Assembly: GCA_943355055.1 (NCBI GenBank)
Contig: CALREA010000008.1
Span: forward strand, 1 to 38,515
DNA: 38,515 nucleotides
From: Candidatus Peribacteria bacterium
Lineage (GTDB): Bacteria > Patescibacteriota > Gracilibacteria > UBA1369 > UBA12463
Direction of reading: 5' to 3'
Program-made: the position numbers and the translations under genes
Notes under the pieces: generated by a model
What the model saw: only the letters and a program-made list of their open reading frames with translations
Databases searched by the model: none
What the model was told of the DNA's origin: nothing
Part shown: in pieces, positions 23,963-32,746 of the stretch
How positions within the stretch are numbered: position 1 is the stretch's first letter
Layout: every line of letters begins with the position of its first letter

Positions 23963-26900
23963 CTATTTTACAACTCGAAATTGAGGAATTTTTCTGAGAA
24001 GACCGGAAGGAAGTTCAATGGCCCGCGAAATTTTGAAGTATTTTTTACGGTACGTCGCATAGGGAATCGGACGTTTTTTGCCATCCTGAATAACGTAATA
24101 CAATCCCCTTCCCTCAAGTTTCAATACCATACCATTCACAAAATTCACGGTAGAGGCTCCAAGAACGATACCGGTTTTGAGTGAGGGAGGAGTAGGGGCG
24201 GGTACGACAGAAACAGGAATCGATGCGAGAGCAGGAGGAATAAAAATTACCGGAGGAGGACTACTAAAACCACCACCGCCGGATGACGCGGGCGCGGAAA
24301 CAACAGGAGCCGGAGGCGGCAAAACAAGAACAGGAGGTATCGCCGCAACGCTCCATGTGGCGGAAATGGCATTCGTTTCGGCGGTATAGTTTCCAAGAGC
24401 ATCGCGGACAATAACCTTCACCGTATGCGATCCTACGCCAAGCGAATTCAACGAGATCGGCGTAGCAACCGGTGTTTCGGAGCTGAATGGACCTGCATCG
24501 AAAGAGAATTTATAAGCTATAACATCAGCTGTTCCTGTAACCGTTATCGAAGCGGAAGTTGAAGTCGTCCCATCGGCAGGCGTACCGCTCAACGCAAACG
24601 CAGGCGGAGTAGCATCGACCGTCCATGAGTAACTCGTTGCCGCTCCAGCATCCTGAAAATCTCCGACATCACTTTTTGCGACAAATTCAATCTTGTGGAC
24701 ACCATCACTCAACGCGCTCGCCTCACTCAAAATCAGCGGCGCATTCACGAGTATCTCTGGAGAAAAATCCCCCACTCCATCCAATCGATATTTGTAAGCC
24801 GTCACGAAGATACCACCAATCGTAAACGTCACTGCAGGGGCGGAAATCAGCGATGGCTTGGTCAAAATCTGTGCCACAATCGGCCCGGCCCACACAGTAA
24901 ATACATCGGTCTTCACCGGCAAACCAATATTACCAAGCGAATCCTGGAATTGCGCGAAGAGCGTACGCTCGCCGTCTAGCGCACTGCAATTTTTCACACC
25001 GGACTTCACATCAAACGTCGTAACCGTATCAACAGCATCAATTGGGTCGAAAAATTCTTTCCCGTCACACGAGAGCTGTACCTTCATTTTGGTACTATCA
25101 TTTTTGTCCACACCACCATCACTCACCGCCAAAGTAAATTGAGGAGTTTTCGTCTTCATCGGACTCAGCGTCGCTACCGCAATGGTTCCTACCGGCGGAG
25201 TAGTATCCACGGTCCACATAGCCACGGTTGGGTGTATCTGCACATTCCCGTTCTCATCTTTTCCATAAACCGATAGTGTATGCGAACCATCGATCAAATC
25301 AGATAATGCAAGAGGCTTACTGATATTGACGAAATCCGTTATGACTCCGGAATCAAACATATACGCATAACTCGCAACATCCGTTCCACCTACGGTGATA
25401 GACGCATCTTTCGATTTTATAAAACCGGAAGGGGCACCCGATAACGTCACGACCGATGGTGGCATAATGTCATTTGACCCAACTACATCACTATCAATGA
25501 CACCATTATTGGTCCGAAATCGAATACGTACATCAGGTGGCAATGGCTTGAGGGCAAGATCGGCGTGATTCAGGTCAACGAAAAAAGAATACTCGGGAAG
25601 CGGCATACCGGAGGTCAGGGATGAAGTTACATATGAGTTCGCGCTCCACGAAGCCCCTGGCGTCACGACACTCATGGCTCCGGAAATATCCGAATTCGTC
25701 GGAGCGGAAAAATTCAATCCCCCGTCCACGCTATATTCGAACTGTTTCAAGGTAATTGGTAAGCCTCCAACAGAATCCGCTAACGTAAACTTCACCAAAA
25801 GTTTACCGACCCCACCGTCAACTCCATCATCCTGCAAAACCGCGCCAGTGATAGCCGGAACCGTCTTCAGGCCATTCAGCGCATTATAAGCATTTATTCT
25901 TTTACCGGTCGATACTTCTTTTCCTGACGACTGCGTAAATGTATCCCCCGTTTTCAAAATATCGTCACGCACCTGTGTCGCGGTTAAATTCACATCATAG
26001 CTCCAAATAAGCGCCGCCAGACCAGCCACATGAGGCGAAGCCATAGAGGTACCACTACTATACACATATCGATTATCAGGAAAAGCACCGGCAATATTCA
26101 CACCCGGCGCCGCAATGTCCACGCTCGTTTTTCCATAATTGGAAAAACTCGCTATCTTATCAGAAGAATCAGTTGCCGCCACGGCAATAACGGTATTCAA
26201 ATCATAATTGGAAGGGTAATTCGGAGTGAGGGGATTATCGTTATCGTCTCCACTTCCATCAATCCCACCGTTTCCTGCTGCTGCCACAAACAATCCCGGA
26301 AAATCCTGGATAGCATCATGCTCAGCCTGTGAAAAATTAAACCCTCCGAAACTCGCGTTCACAATTTTAACTCCATTCTGCTTCGCAAAATTCAATCCCT
26401 TGATCCAAGAATTCGAAGAAATAGAACCGCAAGAATCAGCGACCTTGATCGCCATAATTTTCGCCTGCATATTCACACCGGAAATACCCATGTCGTTATC
26501 TCCCCTAGCAGCGGCAATACTGGAAACATGGGTGCCATGGCCGTGATCATCAGCGGGAGAATTCGGTACAAAGTTCGCGCCGACATTGGAGCACCCATTG
26601 ACATTATCCACAAAATTCCATCCGTGATTCGGGCATCCACCGGGAATAGCGATACCATTTTCATCCTTGCACCCCGCGCTTCCGTCCCACAAATTATCAA
26701 CGAGATCGGGATGCGTAATGTCTATGCCGGTATCCAAAACGCCTACTACCGTCGATGAACTCCCTTTGAAAATACTCCATGCTTCGGGAACATCAATATC
26801 GGCGTCATTCACACCCATGATGCCATTGACATCCTGCGCGGTATTATGCAAACTCCACTGCTTCGCAAAAAAAGTATCGTTGGGGATATGCTGAACAGGA

Positions 26901-27307
26901 GCCGAAATATCAAAAACTTTTCTCAAATAATTCGGGACGACGTATTCCACGCGGGAGTCATCCTGCAATCTATCAATCAACTCCTCGGTAGACTCATTCG
27001 ATTTCGAAGAAAGAAGCGTCACATTCTGCGGAGCAATAGTGTCTTCCTTGTTCAAACCCTTCGCAAAGACAAAAGCATTCAATGAAGCCCGGCCGCTTAC
27101 CTGATCCATATCTATCTTTTTTTCTTTGAATTTTACAAGAACTTCACCCTCAACATGAGGCTCATCAATAATCGTTTCGGATAGAGAGGCATCGAAATTC
27201 GTAGGAATATCGTGAAAACTCTGTGCCGCGACAGGCACCATCATCAATCCGACGAGCAAGAAACCAACCGCACCACGTCGTAATAAAAATTGATTTTTTC
27301 CCTTCAT
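23963..27307 (-). CDS. Secreted subtilisin-like serine protease, multidomain
   Basis: This exported S8 peptidase is about 1114 aa. In order it has a signal peptide (about 8-29), a fervidolysin-like inhibitory propeptide (about 50-125), and a subtilase domain with Asp192 (GVLDTGID), His257 (HGHGTHV), the oxyanion Asn346 (AAAGNGG) and Ser421 (SSGTSMASPHVAG). Several Ig-like repeats of about 80-100 residues follow, with recurring 'AYKYRLDG...LSDGVHKIEF...YSWTVDATPP' patterns. A Pro/Ala/Ser linker precedes a final ~50-residue unit with GRGLYYVIQDGKKRPIPY. That last unit resembles short repeats at the ends of CPR surface proteins. It probably degrades external protein or processes the cell surface. 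ATG 27307 is chosen; an upstream frame starts with TTG. Confidence 0.93.
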   Translation of the reverse strand: MKGKNQFLLRRGAVGFLLVGLMMVPVAAQSFHDIPTNFDASLSETIIDEPHVEGEVLVKFKEKKIDMDQVSGRASLNAFVFAKGLNKEDTIAPQNVTLLSSKSNESTEELIDRLQDDSRVEYVVPNYLRKVFDISAPVQHIPNDTFFAKQWSLHNTAQDVNGIMGVNDADIDVPEAWSIFKGSSSTVVGVLDTGIDITHPDLVDNLWDGSAGCKDENGIAIPGGCPNHGWNFVDNVNGCSNVGANFVPNSPADDHGHGTHVSSIAAARGDNDMGISGVNMQAKIMAIKVADSCGSISSNSWIKGLNFAKQNGVKIVNASFGGFNFSQAEHDAIQDFPGLFVAAAGNGGIDGSGDDNDNPLTPNYPSNYDLNTVIAVAATDSSDKIASFSNYGKTSVDIAAPGVNIAGAFPDNRYVYSSGTSMASPHVAGLAALIWSYDVNLTATQVRDDILKTGDTFTQSSGKEVSTGKRINAYNALNGLKTVPAITGAVLQDDGVDGGVGKLLVKFTLADSVGGLPITLKQFEYSVDGGLNFSAPTNSDISGAMSVVTPGASWSANSYVTSSLTSGMPLPEYSFFVDLNHADLALKPLPPDVRIRFRTNNGVIDSDVVGSNDIMPPSVVTLSGAPSGFIKSKDASITVGGTDVASYAYMFDSGVITDFVNISKPLALSDLIDGSHTLSVYGKDENGNVQIHPTVAMWTVDTTPPVGTIAVATLSPMKTKTPQFTLAVSDGGVDKNDSTKMKVQLSCDGKEFFDPIDAVDTVTTFDVKSGVKNCSALDGERTLFAQFQDSLGNIGLPVKTDVFTVWAGPIVAQILTKPSLISAPAVTFTIGGIFVTAYKYRLDGVGDFSPEILVNAPLILSEASALSDGVHKIEFVAKSDVGDFQDAGAATSYSWTVDATPPAFALSGTPADGTTSTSASITVTGTADVIAYKFSFDAGPFSSETPVATPISLNSLGVGSHTVKVIVRDALGNYTAETNAISATWSVAAIPPVLVLPPPAPVVSAPASSGGGGFSSPPPVIFIPPALASIPVSVVPAPTPPSLKTGIVLGASTVNFVNGMVLKLEGRGLYYVIQDGKKRPIPYATYRKKYFKISRAIELPSGLLRKIPQFRVVK

Positions 27308-27382
27308 ACAAACGAATAATCGCAAAAGTATTAGAGCATAACACTCCCATATTACAGCGAAAAAGTCAAAGAAAGAGTGAAA

Positions 27383-28210
27383 CTAAAAAAGAGTAATCGT
27401 TGAGGCCAGAAGCATGAACGTTCCTATCGTATAAAACGTCAAACGACGATCCTGATAATGTTGCAACCAGAAATATCGGAACGTAATATGCGCCAGAAGA
27501 AGGAGGACGGCATAGAAATATATTTGAGTGATAAGTGCAAGGTTTTCAGCCGAAATTCTATTATTCGAATTCATATTATCGGCCTCATCACCCAAAGAAC
27601 TTCCTGTCATGTTCTGACCATCCGAAACGGACGATACACTGCTTTGTCGCGCGAGAGTCATACTGCGTATCGGACTTACAAACGGTCGCCCAAACATCTG
27701 AACTACGACGATTGTTTGGTTTCCCTGATACAGGCCACGCGCCATTCCGACACCAATTTCCGTATAACGCTTACTCAAGAGATTATCCCGATGGGCAGTA
27801 CTCTGCATCCAGCTCTCCACGACGCGCTCCGCCGAATCGTACTTCATAGCTAAATTTTCTCCGGCATAGAGAAAGTAATATTTTTGCTTGTTCATGAAGT
27901 TCCACGGAGTTTTCCCGTCGGGAGTCGTATGGGAAAAATACTGACGGCGTATGATATCATCAGCCTTTTCCTGCGCCGCGTTTGCGAGTTTCGCCGACGT
28001 TTTGAGTGGAGGGACTTTGTCGGACTTTCTCGCCTGATTCGTCAACTCCACAATTTTTTCATCGGTAATCACGCTCGTGAAAACATCGCTCAGCTGAAAC
28101 GTCGAAGCAAAAAAACTACTCGCAGGAAGTCCCGAAACAATGAGTGTTACTTTTAGGGAAAGAAGTCCGAGGACAAATGCAGCATATTTCTTTGAGAAAG
28201 GCTTAGACAT
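27383..28210 (-). CDS. CAP (SCP/PR1)-domain membrane protein
   Basis: This 275-aa protein has an N-terminal signal/anchor (about 10-36). A CAP domain (about 55-180) includes LTNQARKSDKVPPL, AQEKADDI, YFSHTTPDGKTPWNFM, AGENLAMKYDSAERVVESWMQSTAHRDNLLSKRYTEIGVG and a final strand. The family's conserved His (FSHTTPDG), Glu (GENLA) and second His (TAHRDNLL) are present. Two membrane helices at the C-terminus (about 225-245 and 255-273) are unusual and would hold it in the membrane from both ends. Bacterial CAP proteins are extracytoplasmic and of varied or unknown function. It shares direction with the protease downstream. Confidence 0.88.
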   Translation of the reverse strand: MSKPFSKKYAAFVLGLLSLKVTLIVSGLPASSFFASTFQLSDVFTSVITDEKIVELTNQARKSDKVPPLKTSAKLANAAQEKADDIIRRQYFSHTTPDGKTPWNFMNKQKYYFLYAGENLAMKYDSAERVVESWMQSTAHRDNLLSKRYTEIGVGMARGLYQGNQTIVVVQMFGRPFVSPIRSMTLARQSSVSSVSDGQNMTGSSLGDEADNMNSNNRISAENLALITQIYFYAVLLLLAHITFRYFWLQHYQDRRLTFYTIGTFMLLASTITLF

Positions 28211-28251
28211 GCGATGCTTGATAGTTATATAATCTATATTTCCATTAGATC

Positions 28252-28280
28252 ATTATAACATATACAAAGCTAAATGTCTA
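28252..28280 (-). promoter_or_regulatory. Promoter of the CAP gene
   Basis: On the minus strand TAGACA (28275-28280), a 17-nt spacer and a perfect TATAAT (28252-28257), about 40 nt before the ATG at 28210. The -35 box lies inside the 3' end of the histidine-kinase gene. Confidence 0.6.
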
Positions 28281-29217
28281 CGGCTAAGCTGCTAGCCATT
28301 TCTATAACAAATTTCGCCCCGAATTTACCTTGTTCATGCCTGCTAGGCAAACCGCCATGTGGGACACATTGAATAGTTGCGTCGCACGCCGCAAGCCTCA
28401 TTTTTGCATCTCCTAAGCCAATTCCCGTACTTCCGGATCCGGAAACCCCCAGATCAAAAATAGAGGAGCCAAGTTCATCCGAAACTCCAACTCCGTCATC
28501 GGAGATATTCAAGCGAATACGATTATCGGCGATCGGCTCGGAAACAACATCTATCAAGCCGGCCCGACCACGGAACAAGGCATTTTTGAAAATATTCACA
28601 AGGAGTAAACCAAAAATACCTTCATTGAGTTGAACCTGAAAATCACGGGGAAGATGAACAATAGGCATCGTACCGACACGTCCACTCGTATAAAAAATTG
28701 ACCTCTCCACTATCTTTTCCAGGGAAATCGACGCGACCTGAAGAAGGGATGGATCCGTCCAAAACTGAATATTTTCAATAAAACACCGCACAAACCATTC
28801 CGCGTCCTGCACCGTAGAGTATATATTTGCAATCTGACCATAGAGATCGGGATCATCATGGCACTCTTCCAGTAGATTAAAATAACTATAAAAAACACTG
28901 AGTGGGCCTATGATGTCATGATTCAAAAACGCAAGAAGAAAAGGGTTTTGCGACTGCAGGGTCGCAGATTGAAATCGTCGAATAATCTGAAGAATCTCCT
29001 CTTTGGATACATCGAGAAAACGAAGTGAATCAGCCGTATCGGATAAGCCAACAATGTTTGAAACACCTGCACGAAATAGCTCACGCGTTTGTAAAACTTT
29101 TTCATGACGGAATAAATTCAAAACTTTATTCAGGTCACATTTTATTTCCTGAAATTCTCGAGGAGATATTCTCAATGTGCTATTATCACTCGTTTGCGTC
29201 ACAGAATTATTAAGCAT
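28270..29217 (-). CDS. Soluble sensor histidine kinase-like protein
   Basis: This 315-aa protein has no membrane segment. An unassigned helical N-terminus (about 20-90) is followed by a dimerisation/phosphoacceptor-like segment, LLAFLNHDIIGPLS, with His100 in the place of the H-box. The GHKL ATPase has N-box residues NIFKNALFRGR (about 208-218), G1 as SDDGVGVS (239-246), and G2 as GSTGIGLGDAKMRL (262-275). The H-box is unusual ('LNHDIIGPL' instead of 'SHELRTPL') but resembles some HisKA variants. No response regulator is adjacent. It is divergent from the rrf2-suf operon across 121 bp and may share its control. It has a leaderless-type promoter. Confidence 0.75.
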   Translation of the reverse strand: MLNNSVTQTSDNSTLRISPREFQEIKCDLNKVLNLFRHEKVLQTRELFRAGVSNIVGLSDTADSLRFLDVSKEEILQIIRRFQSATLQSQNPFLLAFLNHDIIGPLSVFYSYFNLLEECHDDPDLYGQIANIYSTVQDAEWFVRCFIENIQFWTDPSLLQVASISLEKIVERSIFYTSGRVGTMPIVHLPRDFQVQLNEGIFGLLLVNIFKNALFRGRAGLIDVVSEPIADNRIRLNISDDGVGVSDELGSSIFDLGVSGSGSTGIGLGDAKMRLAACDATIQCVPHGGLPSRHEQGKFGAKFVIEMASSLAVDI

Positions 29218-29224
29218 AGAGGTA

Positions 29225-29253
29225 ATAATACCAAAATCCCCTCTTGACTACAA
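29225..29253 (-). promoter_or_regulatory. Promoter of the histidine-kinase gene (leaderless)
   Basis: On the minus strand TTGTAG (29248-29253), a 17-nt spacer and TATTAT (29225-29230), then 7 nt to the ATG at 29217. Confidence 0.45.
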
Positions 29254-29285
29254 GAAGCCATTTTGCGATACTACACGGGCTCAGC

Positions 29286-29310
29286 AATTCATACTCACCA
29301 GGTATGAATT
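29286..29310. promoter_or_regulatory. Palindromic operator upstream of rrf2-suf
   Basis: A perfect inverted repeat with 9-bp arms, AATTCATAC and GTATGAATT, is separated by 7 nt. Its inner part, ATAC-N7-GTAT, is the kind of dyad bound by Rrf2-family regulators. It lies 29 nt before the regulator's ATG and overlaps the likely promoter (TAAAAT at 29309-29314), which fits autoregulation of the suf operon. Confidence 0.65.
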
Positions 29311-29338
29311 AAAATATATCACTATTTAGCTTTAAAAA

Positions 29339-29869
29339 ATGTTTCATCTGACCCGAAAAATCGACTACGGACTCGTCCTACTCCTCGAGCTGGCAGAAGG
29401 AAACCAAGAGATGGGCAAAGCTACATCCCCTCTTTCGCTGCGTACACTCTCGAAAAAAAGATATCTTTCGTTTCTTTTTCTCCAAAAAGTAGCTATGGAT
29501 TTACGAAAACATGGCTTAATCGAAGCTAAAAGAGGAAAAATAGGTGGATATTACCTCTCAAAAAAGCCATCAGAAATCACCCTGAAAGAGATATTTGAAG
29601 CCCTGGAAGGACCAATCTCCGTGATGCACTGCCTGGGAATGACCGCAAAAGAGAATCTCGTTCACGAGGTCGGATGCCACTCCCGCAAAGCACTCAATAT
29701 GCTCAATGAAGATATGAAGCAGTCCATGAATAGAATTACGCTCTCAGACTTTATTACTACTACACCGCAGCAGCGGTGGGCACCCCGGAAGGGGCGTCCC
29801 TTGCGGAATCCCGATTCTCCTGCAGTAAAACCTCTAACCAAACCACGACATGTCGCAGCTCATCATTAA
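29339..29869 (+). CDS. Rrf2-family transcriptional regulator of the suf operon
   Basis: This 176-aa protein has a winged-helix domain starting MFHLTRKIDYGLVLLLELA, as in IscR/SufR-type Rrf2 proteins, with LSFLFLQKVAMDLRKHGLIEAKRGKIGGYYL as recognition helix and wing. The Fe-S-binding loop has Cys98 and Cys113 (MHCLG...VGCHS); the usual third Cys is missing, although His residues are near. It may therefore bind a [2Fe-2S] cluster with a non-Cys ligand. It would repress sufCBD when clusters are plentiful (family knowledge). The last ~37 residues are Pro/Arg-rich and encoded by three DNA hairpins (29763-29820), which looks like an added tail. It overlaps sufC by 20 nt. Confidence 0.85.
   Translation: MFHLTRKIDYGLVLLLELAEGNQEMGKATSPLSLRTLSKKRYLSFLFLQKVAMDLRKHGLIEAKRGKIGGYYLSKKPSEITLKEIFEALEGPISVMHCLGMTAKENLVHEVGCHSRKALNMLNEDMKQSMNRITLSDFITTTPQQRWAPRKGRPLRNPDSPAVKPLTKPRHVAAHH
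29763..29820 (+). promoter_or_regulatory. Triple hairpin inside the rrf2 tail, before sufC
   Basis: Three adjacent stem-loops lie here. CACCGC-AGCA-GCGGTG (29763-29778) is a perfect 6-bp stem. GGG..CCCC-GGAA-GGGG..CCC (29778-29800) has a GNRA-type GGAA tetraloop. GGAAT/ATTCT (29805-29817) has one wobble pair. They end about 30 nt before the sufC ATG and could act as an attenuator or mRNA-processing signal. Confidence 0.45.
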
Positions 29870-30608
29870 GAATCTCCACGCCAACGTGGAAGACAAAGAA
29901 ATTTTGAAAGGAATATCACTCACGATCAATGCCGGAGAAATTCACACGATCATGGGACCGAACGGTTCCGGAAAATCAACACTCTGTCATGTGTTAATGG
30001 GCCACCCGAAATACGCGATAACAGGCGGATCAATCACGCTCGATGGTGAAGATATTACCGAGTTAAAACCGGATAAACGTGCTCAGCTCGGTATATTTTT
30101 GAGTTTCCAATATCCACAAGAGGTTCCGGGAGTGAAGTATCCAAACTTCTTGCGACAGGCAAAAAATGCGCTTCTCGCAGCGAAAAAATTACCACCGGTC
30201 AAAATTCCTGAGTTCGTAAAAGTAGTGAAAGAAAAAATGAAACTCTTAAAATTTCCGGAAAACTTCATGGAACGCGCCGTAAACGAAGGATTCTCCGGTG
30301 GAGAAAAAAAGCGTGCAGAAATCCTACAAATGGCCGTATTTGAGCCAAAATTCGCCATTCTCGATGAAACGGATTCCGGTCTCGATGTCGACGCACTGAA
30401 AATCGTGGCAAAGGGAGCCATGGCAATAGCGAAAGAAACGCAGTGTGGCGTCTTGCTCATTACGCACTACCAAAGAATTTTAAATTACATCGCCCCAAAC
30501 TTCGTTCACATCATGGTCGATGGAAAAATCGCCAAAACAGGTGGTGGCGAATTAGTAGAAGAGGTTGAGACAAAAGGATATGAAGCGTTTTTAACCACAC
30601 AAGAATAA
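29850..30608 (+). CDS. sufC: Fe-S cluster assembly ATPase SufC
   Basis: This 252-aa cytoplasmic ABC-type ATPase of the SufBCD scaffold complex has Walker A GPNGSGKST (36-44), Q-loop SFQYPQEVPGV, the SufC-type signature GFSGGEKKRAEIL, and Walker B FAILDETDSGLD, which has the SufC 'DETDSGLD' form. The H-loop is LLITHYQRIL. Its ATP cycle opens SufB-SufD for cluster building. The ATG lies inside the end of rrf2, and the stop abuts the ATG of sufB, so translation is coupled. Confidence 0.96.
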   Translation: MSQLIIKNLHANVEDKEILKGISLTINAGEIHTIMGPNGSGKSTLCHVLMGHPKYAITGGSITLDGEDITELKPDKRAQLGIFLSFQYPQEVPGVKYPNFLRQAKNALLAAKKLPPVKIPEFVKVVKEKMKLLKFPENFMERAVNEGFSGGEKKRAEILQMAVFEPKFAILDETDSGLDVDALKIVAKGAMAIAKETQCGVLLITHYQRILNYIAPNFVHIMVDGKIAKTGGGELVEEVETKGYEAFLTTQE

Positions 30609-32027
30609 ATGGCTACCAAACAACAATCACAAATCACGGAAGAACTCACCGACTACAAGTACGGATTTCACGATTCGGAAAAAGATTATGAATTTAAATC
30701 GGGAAAAGGTCTAACGGAAGAAACCGTGCGGATGATTTCCGCTTACAAAAAAGAACCTCAGTGGATGCTCGATTTTCGGCTTAAAGCTTACAAAATCTAC
30801 CGAGAGAAACCGATGCCCACGTGGGGCAGTCCCTTCTTGCAAGAGATTGATTTTGAAAATATTCATTACTATATCAAACCAACCGACAGAAAATCTCGAA
30901 GTTGGGAAGACGTTCCGGCGGATATCAAAAACACCTTTGATCGATTGGGAATTCCTGAGGCAGAGAAAAAATTTCTCGCTGGTGTAGGCGCACAATATGA
31001 ATCAGAAACGGTATATCACTCACTGCAAAAACATCTCGAAGAAAAAGGTGTGATCTTCGTCGATACCGATACGGCCGTGCAGAAATATCCCGACATCGTA
31101 CGGAAGTATTTCGCAACTGTCGTGCCCATTCGAGACAATAAATTAGCCGCACTAAATTCCGCCGTATGGAGCGGTGGATCGTTTGTATATATTCCAAAAG
31201 GAGTACATGTGGAGCTTCCACTACAGGCCTACTTCCGGATAAATGCGGAGAATGCCGGACAGTTCGAGAGAACGTTAATTATCGCGGAAGAAGGCTCATC
31301 GGTTCACTACACCGAGGGCTGCACTGCGCCAATTTATGCCACCGACTCACTGCACTCGGCCGTCGTAGAAATTATCGTACACAAAGACGCACGCGTTCAA
31401 TACACCACCGTACAAAACTGGTCAAAAAATGTATTTAATCTCGTTACCAAACGTGCCGTCGCCGAAGAAAATGCAACGATGATGTGGCTCGACTGTAATA
31501 TCGGATCGAAACTCACGATGAAGTATCCAAGTATTTATTTGAAAGGGCGCGGAGCACGAGGAGAAATTCTCTCGCTCGCTCTCGCAAATAAAGACCAGCA
31601 TCAGGATGCCGGTGGAAAAATTTACCATCTCGCTCCCGATACGTCATCCGTCATTAATGCAAAATCCGTAAGTCTCCATGGTGGACGCACCTCGTATCGA
31701 GGCATGCTCAATGTCGCCCCAGGCGCAACCCGAAGCCGTTCGCGCGTCACATGTGACGCGCTCCTCCTCGACGAGGACTCCTCTACCGACACCTATCCAA
31801 CCATGCAGATCGACGAAAATAATGTCGCCATCGCTCACGAAGCAACTGTCACCAAAATATCTCAGGAACAATTGTTTTATCTGATGTCCCGTGGCCTCTC
31901 CGAACAGGAAGCGTCAAACATGATCGTGAATGGATTCCTCGCACCGCTTATCAAAGAATTCCCCATGGAGTATGCCCTAGAACTTAACCGCCTCATCGCC
32001 ATGGAGATGGAGGGCAGTGTTGGGTGA
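30609..32027 (+). CDS. sufB: Fe-S cluster scaffold protein SufB
   Basis: This 472-aa scaffold builds the cluster with SufC and SufD. The N-terminal part has [18 protein letters not shown]-like residues ([20 protein letters not shown]), typical of SufB. The beta-helix core includes [34 protein letters not shown] with the conserved Cys, and [12 protein letters not shown]. The C-terminus has [17 protein letters not shown]. Length is normal. It ends in TGA inside a hairpin (32027-32045). It shares the SufBCD beta-helix family with sufD downstream. Confidence 0.96.
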   Translation: MATKQQSQITEELTDYKYGFHDSEKDYEFKSGKGLTEETVRMISAYKKEPQWMLDFRLKAYKIYREKPMPTWGSPFLQEIDFENIHYYIKPTDRKSRSWEDVPADIKNTFDRLGIPEAEKKFLAGVGAQYESETVYHSLQKHLEEKGVIFVDTDTAVQKYPDIVRKYFATVVPIRDNKLAALNSAVWSGGSFVYIPKGVHVELPLQAYFRINAENAGQFERTLIIAEEGSSVHYTEGCTAPIYATDSLHSAVVEIIVHKDARVQYTTVQNWSKNVFNLVTKRAVAEENATMMWLDCNIGSKLTMKYPSIYLKGRGARGEILSLALANKDQHQDAGGKIYHLAPDTSSVINAKSVSLHGGRTSYRGMLNVAPGATRSRSRVTCDALLLDEDSSTDTYPTMQIDENNVAIAHEATVTKISQEQLFYLMSRGLSEQEASNMIVNGFLAPLIKEFPMEYALELNRLIAMEMEGSVG

Positions 32028-32045
32028 TTTTTGCAAAGCAAAAAT
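32027..32045 (+). terminator. Hairpin between sufB and sufD
   Basis: A perfect 8-bp stem ATTTTTGC-AAA-GCAAAAAT begins at the last base of the sufB stop codon and is followed by TTTGAT. It is too A/T-rich and lacks a long U-tract, so partial termination or protection of the sufCB mRNA from 3' decay is more likely than full termination. Confidence 0.4.
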
Positions 32046-32080
32046 TTGATCCCGCTCCCGTTTTCACACTATAAATAATT

Positions 32081-32719
32081 ATGACTCAACTACTCACTAT
32101 ACCGAAATCAGCCAAACAGATCATCCTCCAAGATGCACCTGGGTCACACACGATTACGCTGGAAGAAAGCGCAGAACTCAAATATGTACTCTCTTTCAAA
32201 AACTCCAATCCTGAGGAAAAAAGTGTCATTACTTTCAAGCTCAATGGTGATCACGCACGCGTACATATTATTGGACTTTTTGCGGGGAAAAATTCCGATA
32301 CGGTGAAGTTCGAAACACAAACGATTCACAACGCGAACAATACCTACGGCCACGCGCAGATCAAAACCATGCTCAAAGACAAATCTACTTCAGATTATTT
32401 TGGATTAATTCGCATTGAAAAACATACCCATGAATCCGACGGCCACCTCTCGCATGACACGATGCTTCTCTCAAAACAAGCCAAGTCAAAGTCCGTCCCG
32501 GCGCTTGAAATAGAGGCAAATGACGTGAAGGCCGGACACAGCGCATCCGTAGGTCAGGTCGACGAAGAAACTATTTTTTACCTTTGCTCGCGGGGACTCA
32601 GCGAAGAGCAAGCTCGAGAATTAATGATAGAAGGATTTTTCGAAAGTCTGCTTGATCAAATAAACGATGACAAGATAGCCACACAAGTGAGAGAATCATT
32701 ACAGACAACCCTTTTATAA
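32081..32719 (+). CDS. sufD: SufD-like protein, short form
   Basis: This 212-aa SufB/SufD-family protein is about half the usual SufD length (about 400 aa). It keeps the beta-helix core strands and the C-terminal helical signature CSRGLSEEQARELMIEGFFESLLDQI, together with EIEANDVKAGHSASVGQVDEETIFYL. The His in KAGHSAS is the SufD residue that pairs with SufB at the interface where the cluster forms. The N-terminal domain is missing rather than frameshifted: the ORF is intact and begins with its own ATG. It presumably still forms the SufB-SufC2-SufD complex. Confidence 0.88.
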   Translation: MTQLLTIPKSAKQIILQDAPGSHTITLEESAELKYVLSFKNSNPEEKSVITFKLNGDHARVHIIGLFAGKNSDTVKFETQTIHNANNTYGHAQIKTMLKDKSTSDYFGLIRIEKHTHESDGHLSHDTMLLSKQAKSKSVPALEIEANDVKAGHSASVGQVDEETIFYLCSRGLSEEQARELMIEGFFESLLDQINDDKIATQVRESLQTTLL

Positions 32720-32746
32720 CGTATATTTTCTCTAACTCGCCACTGT

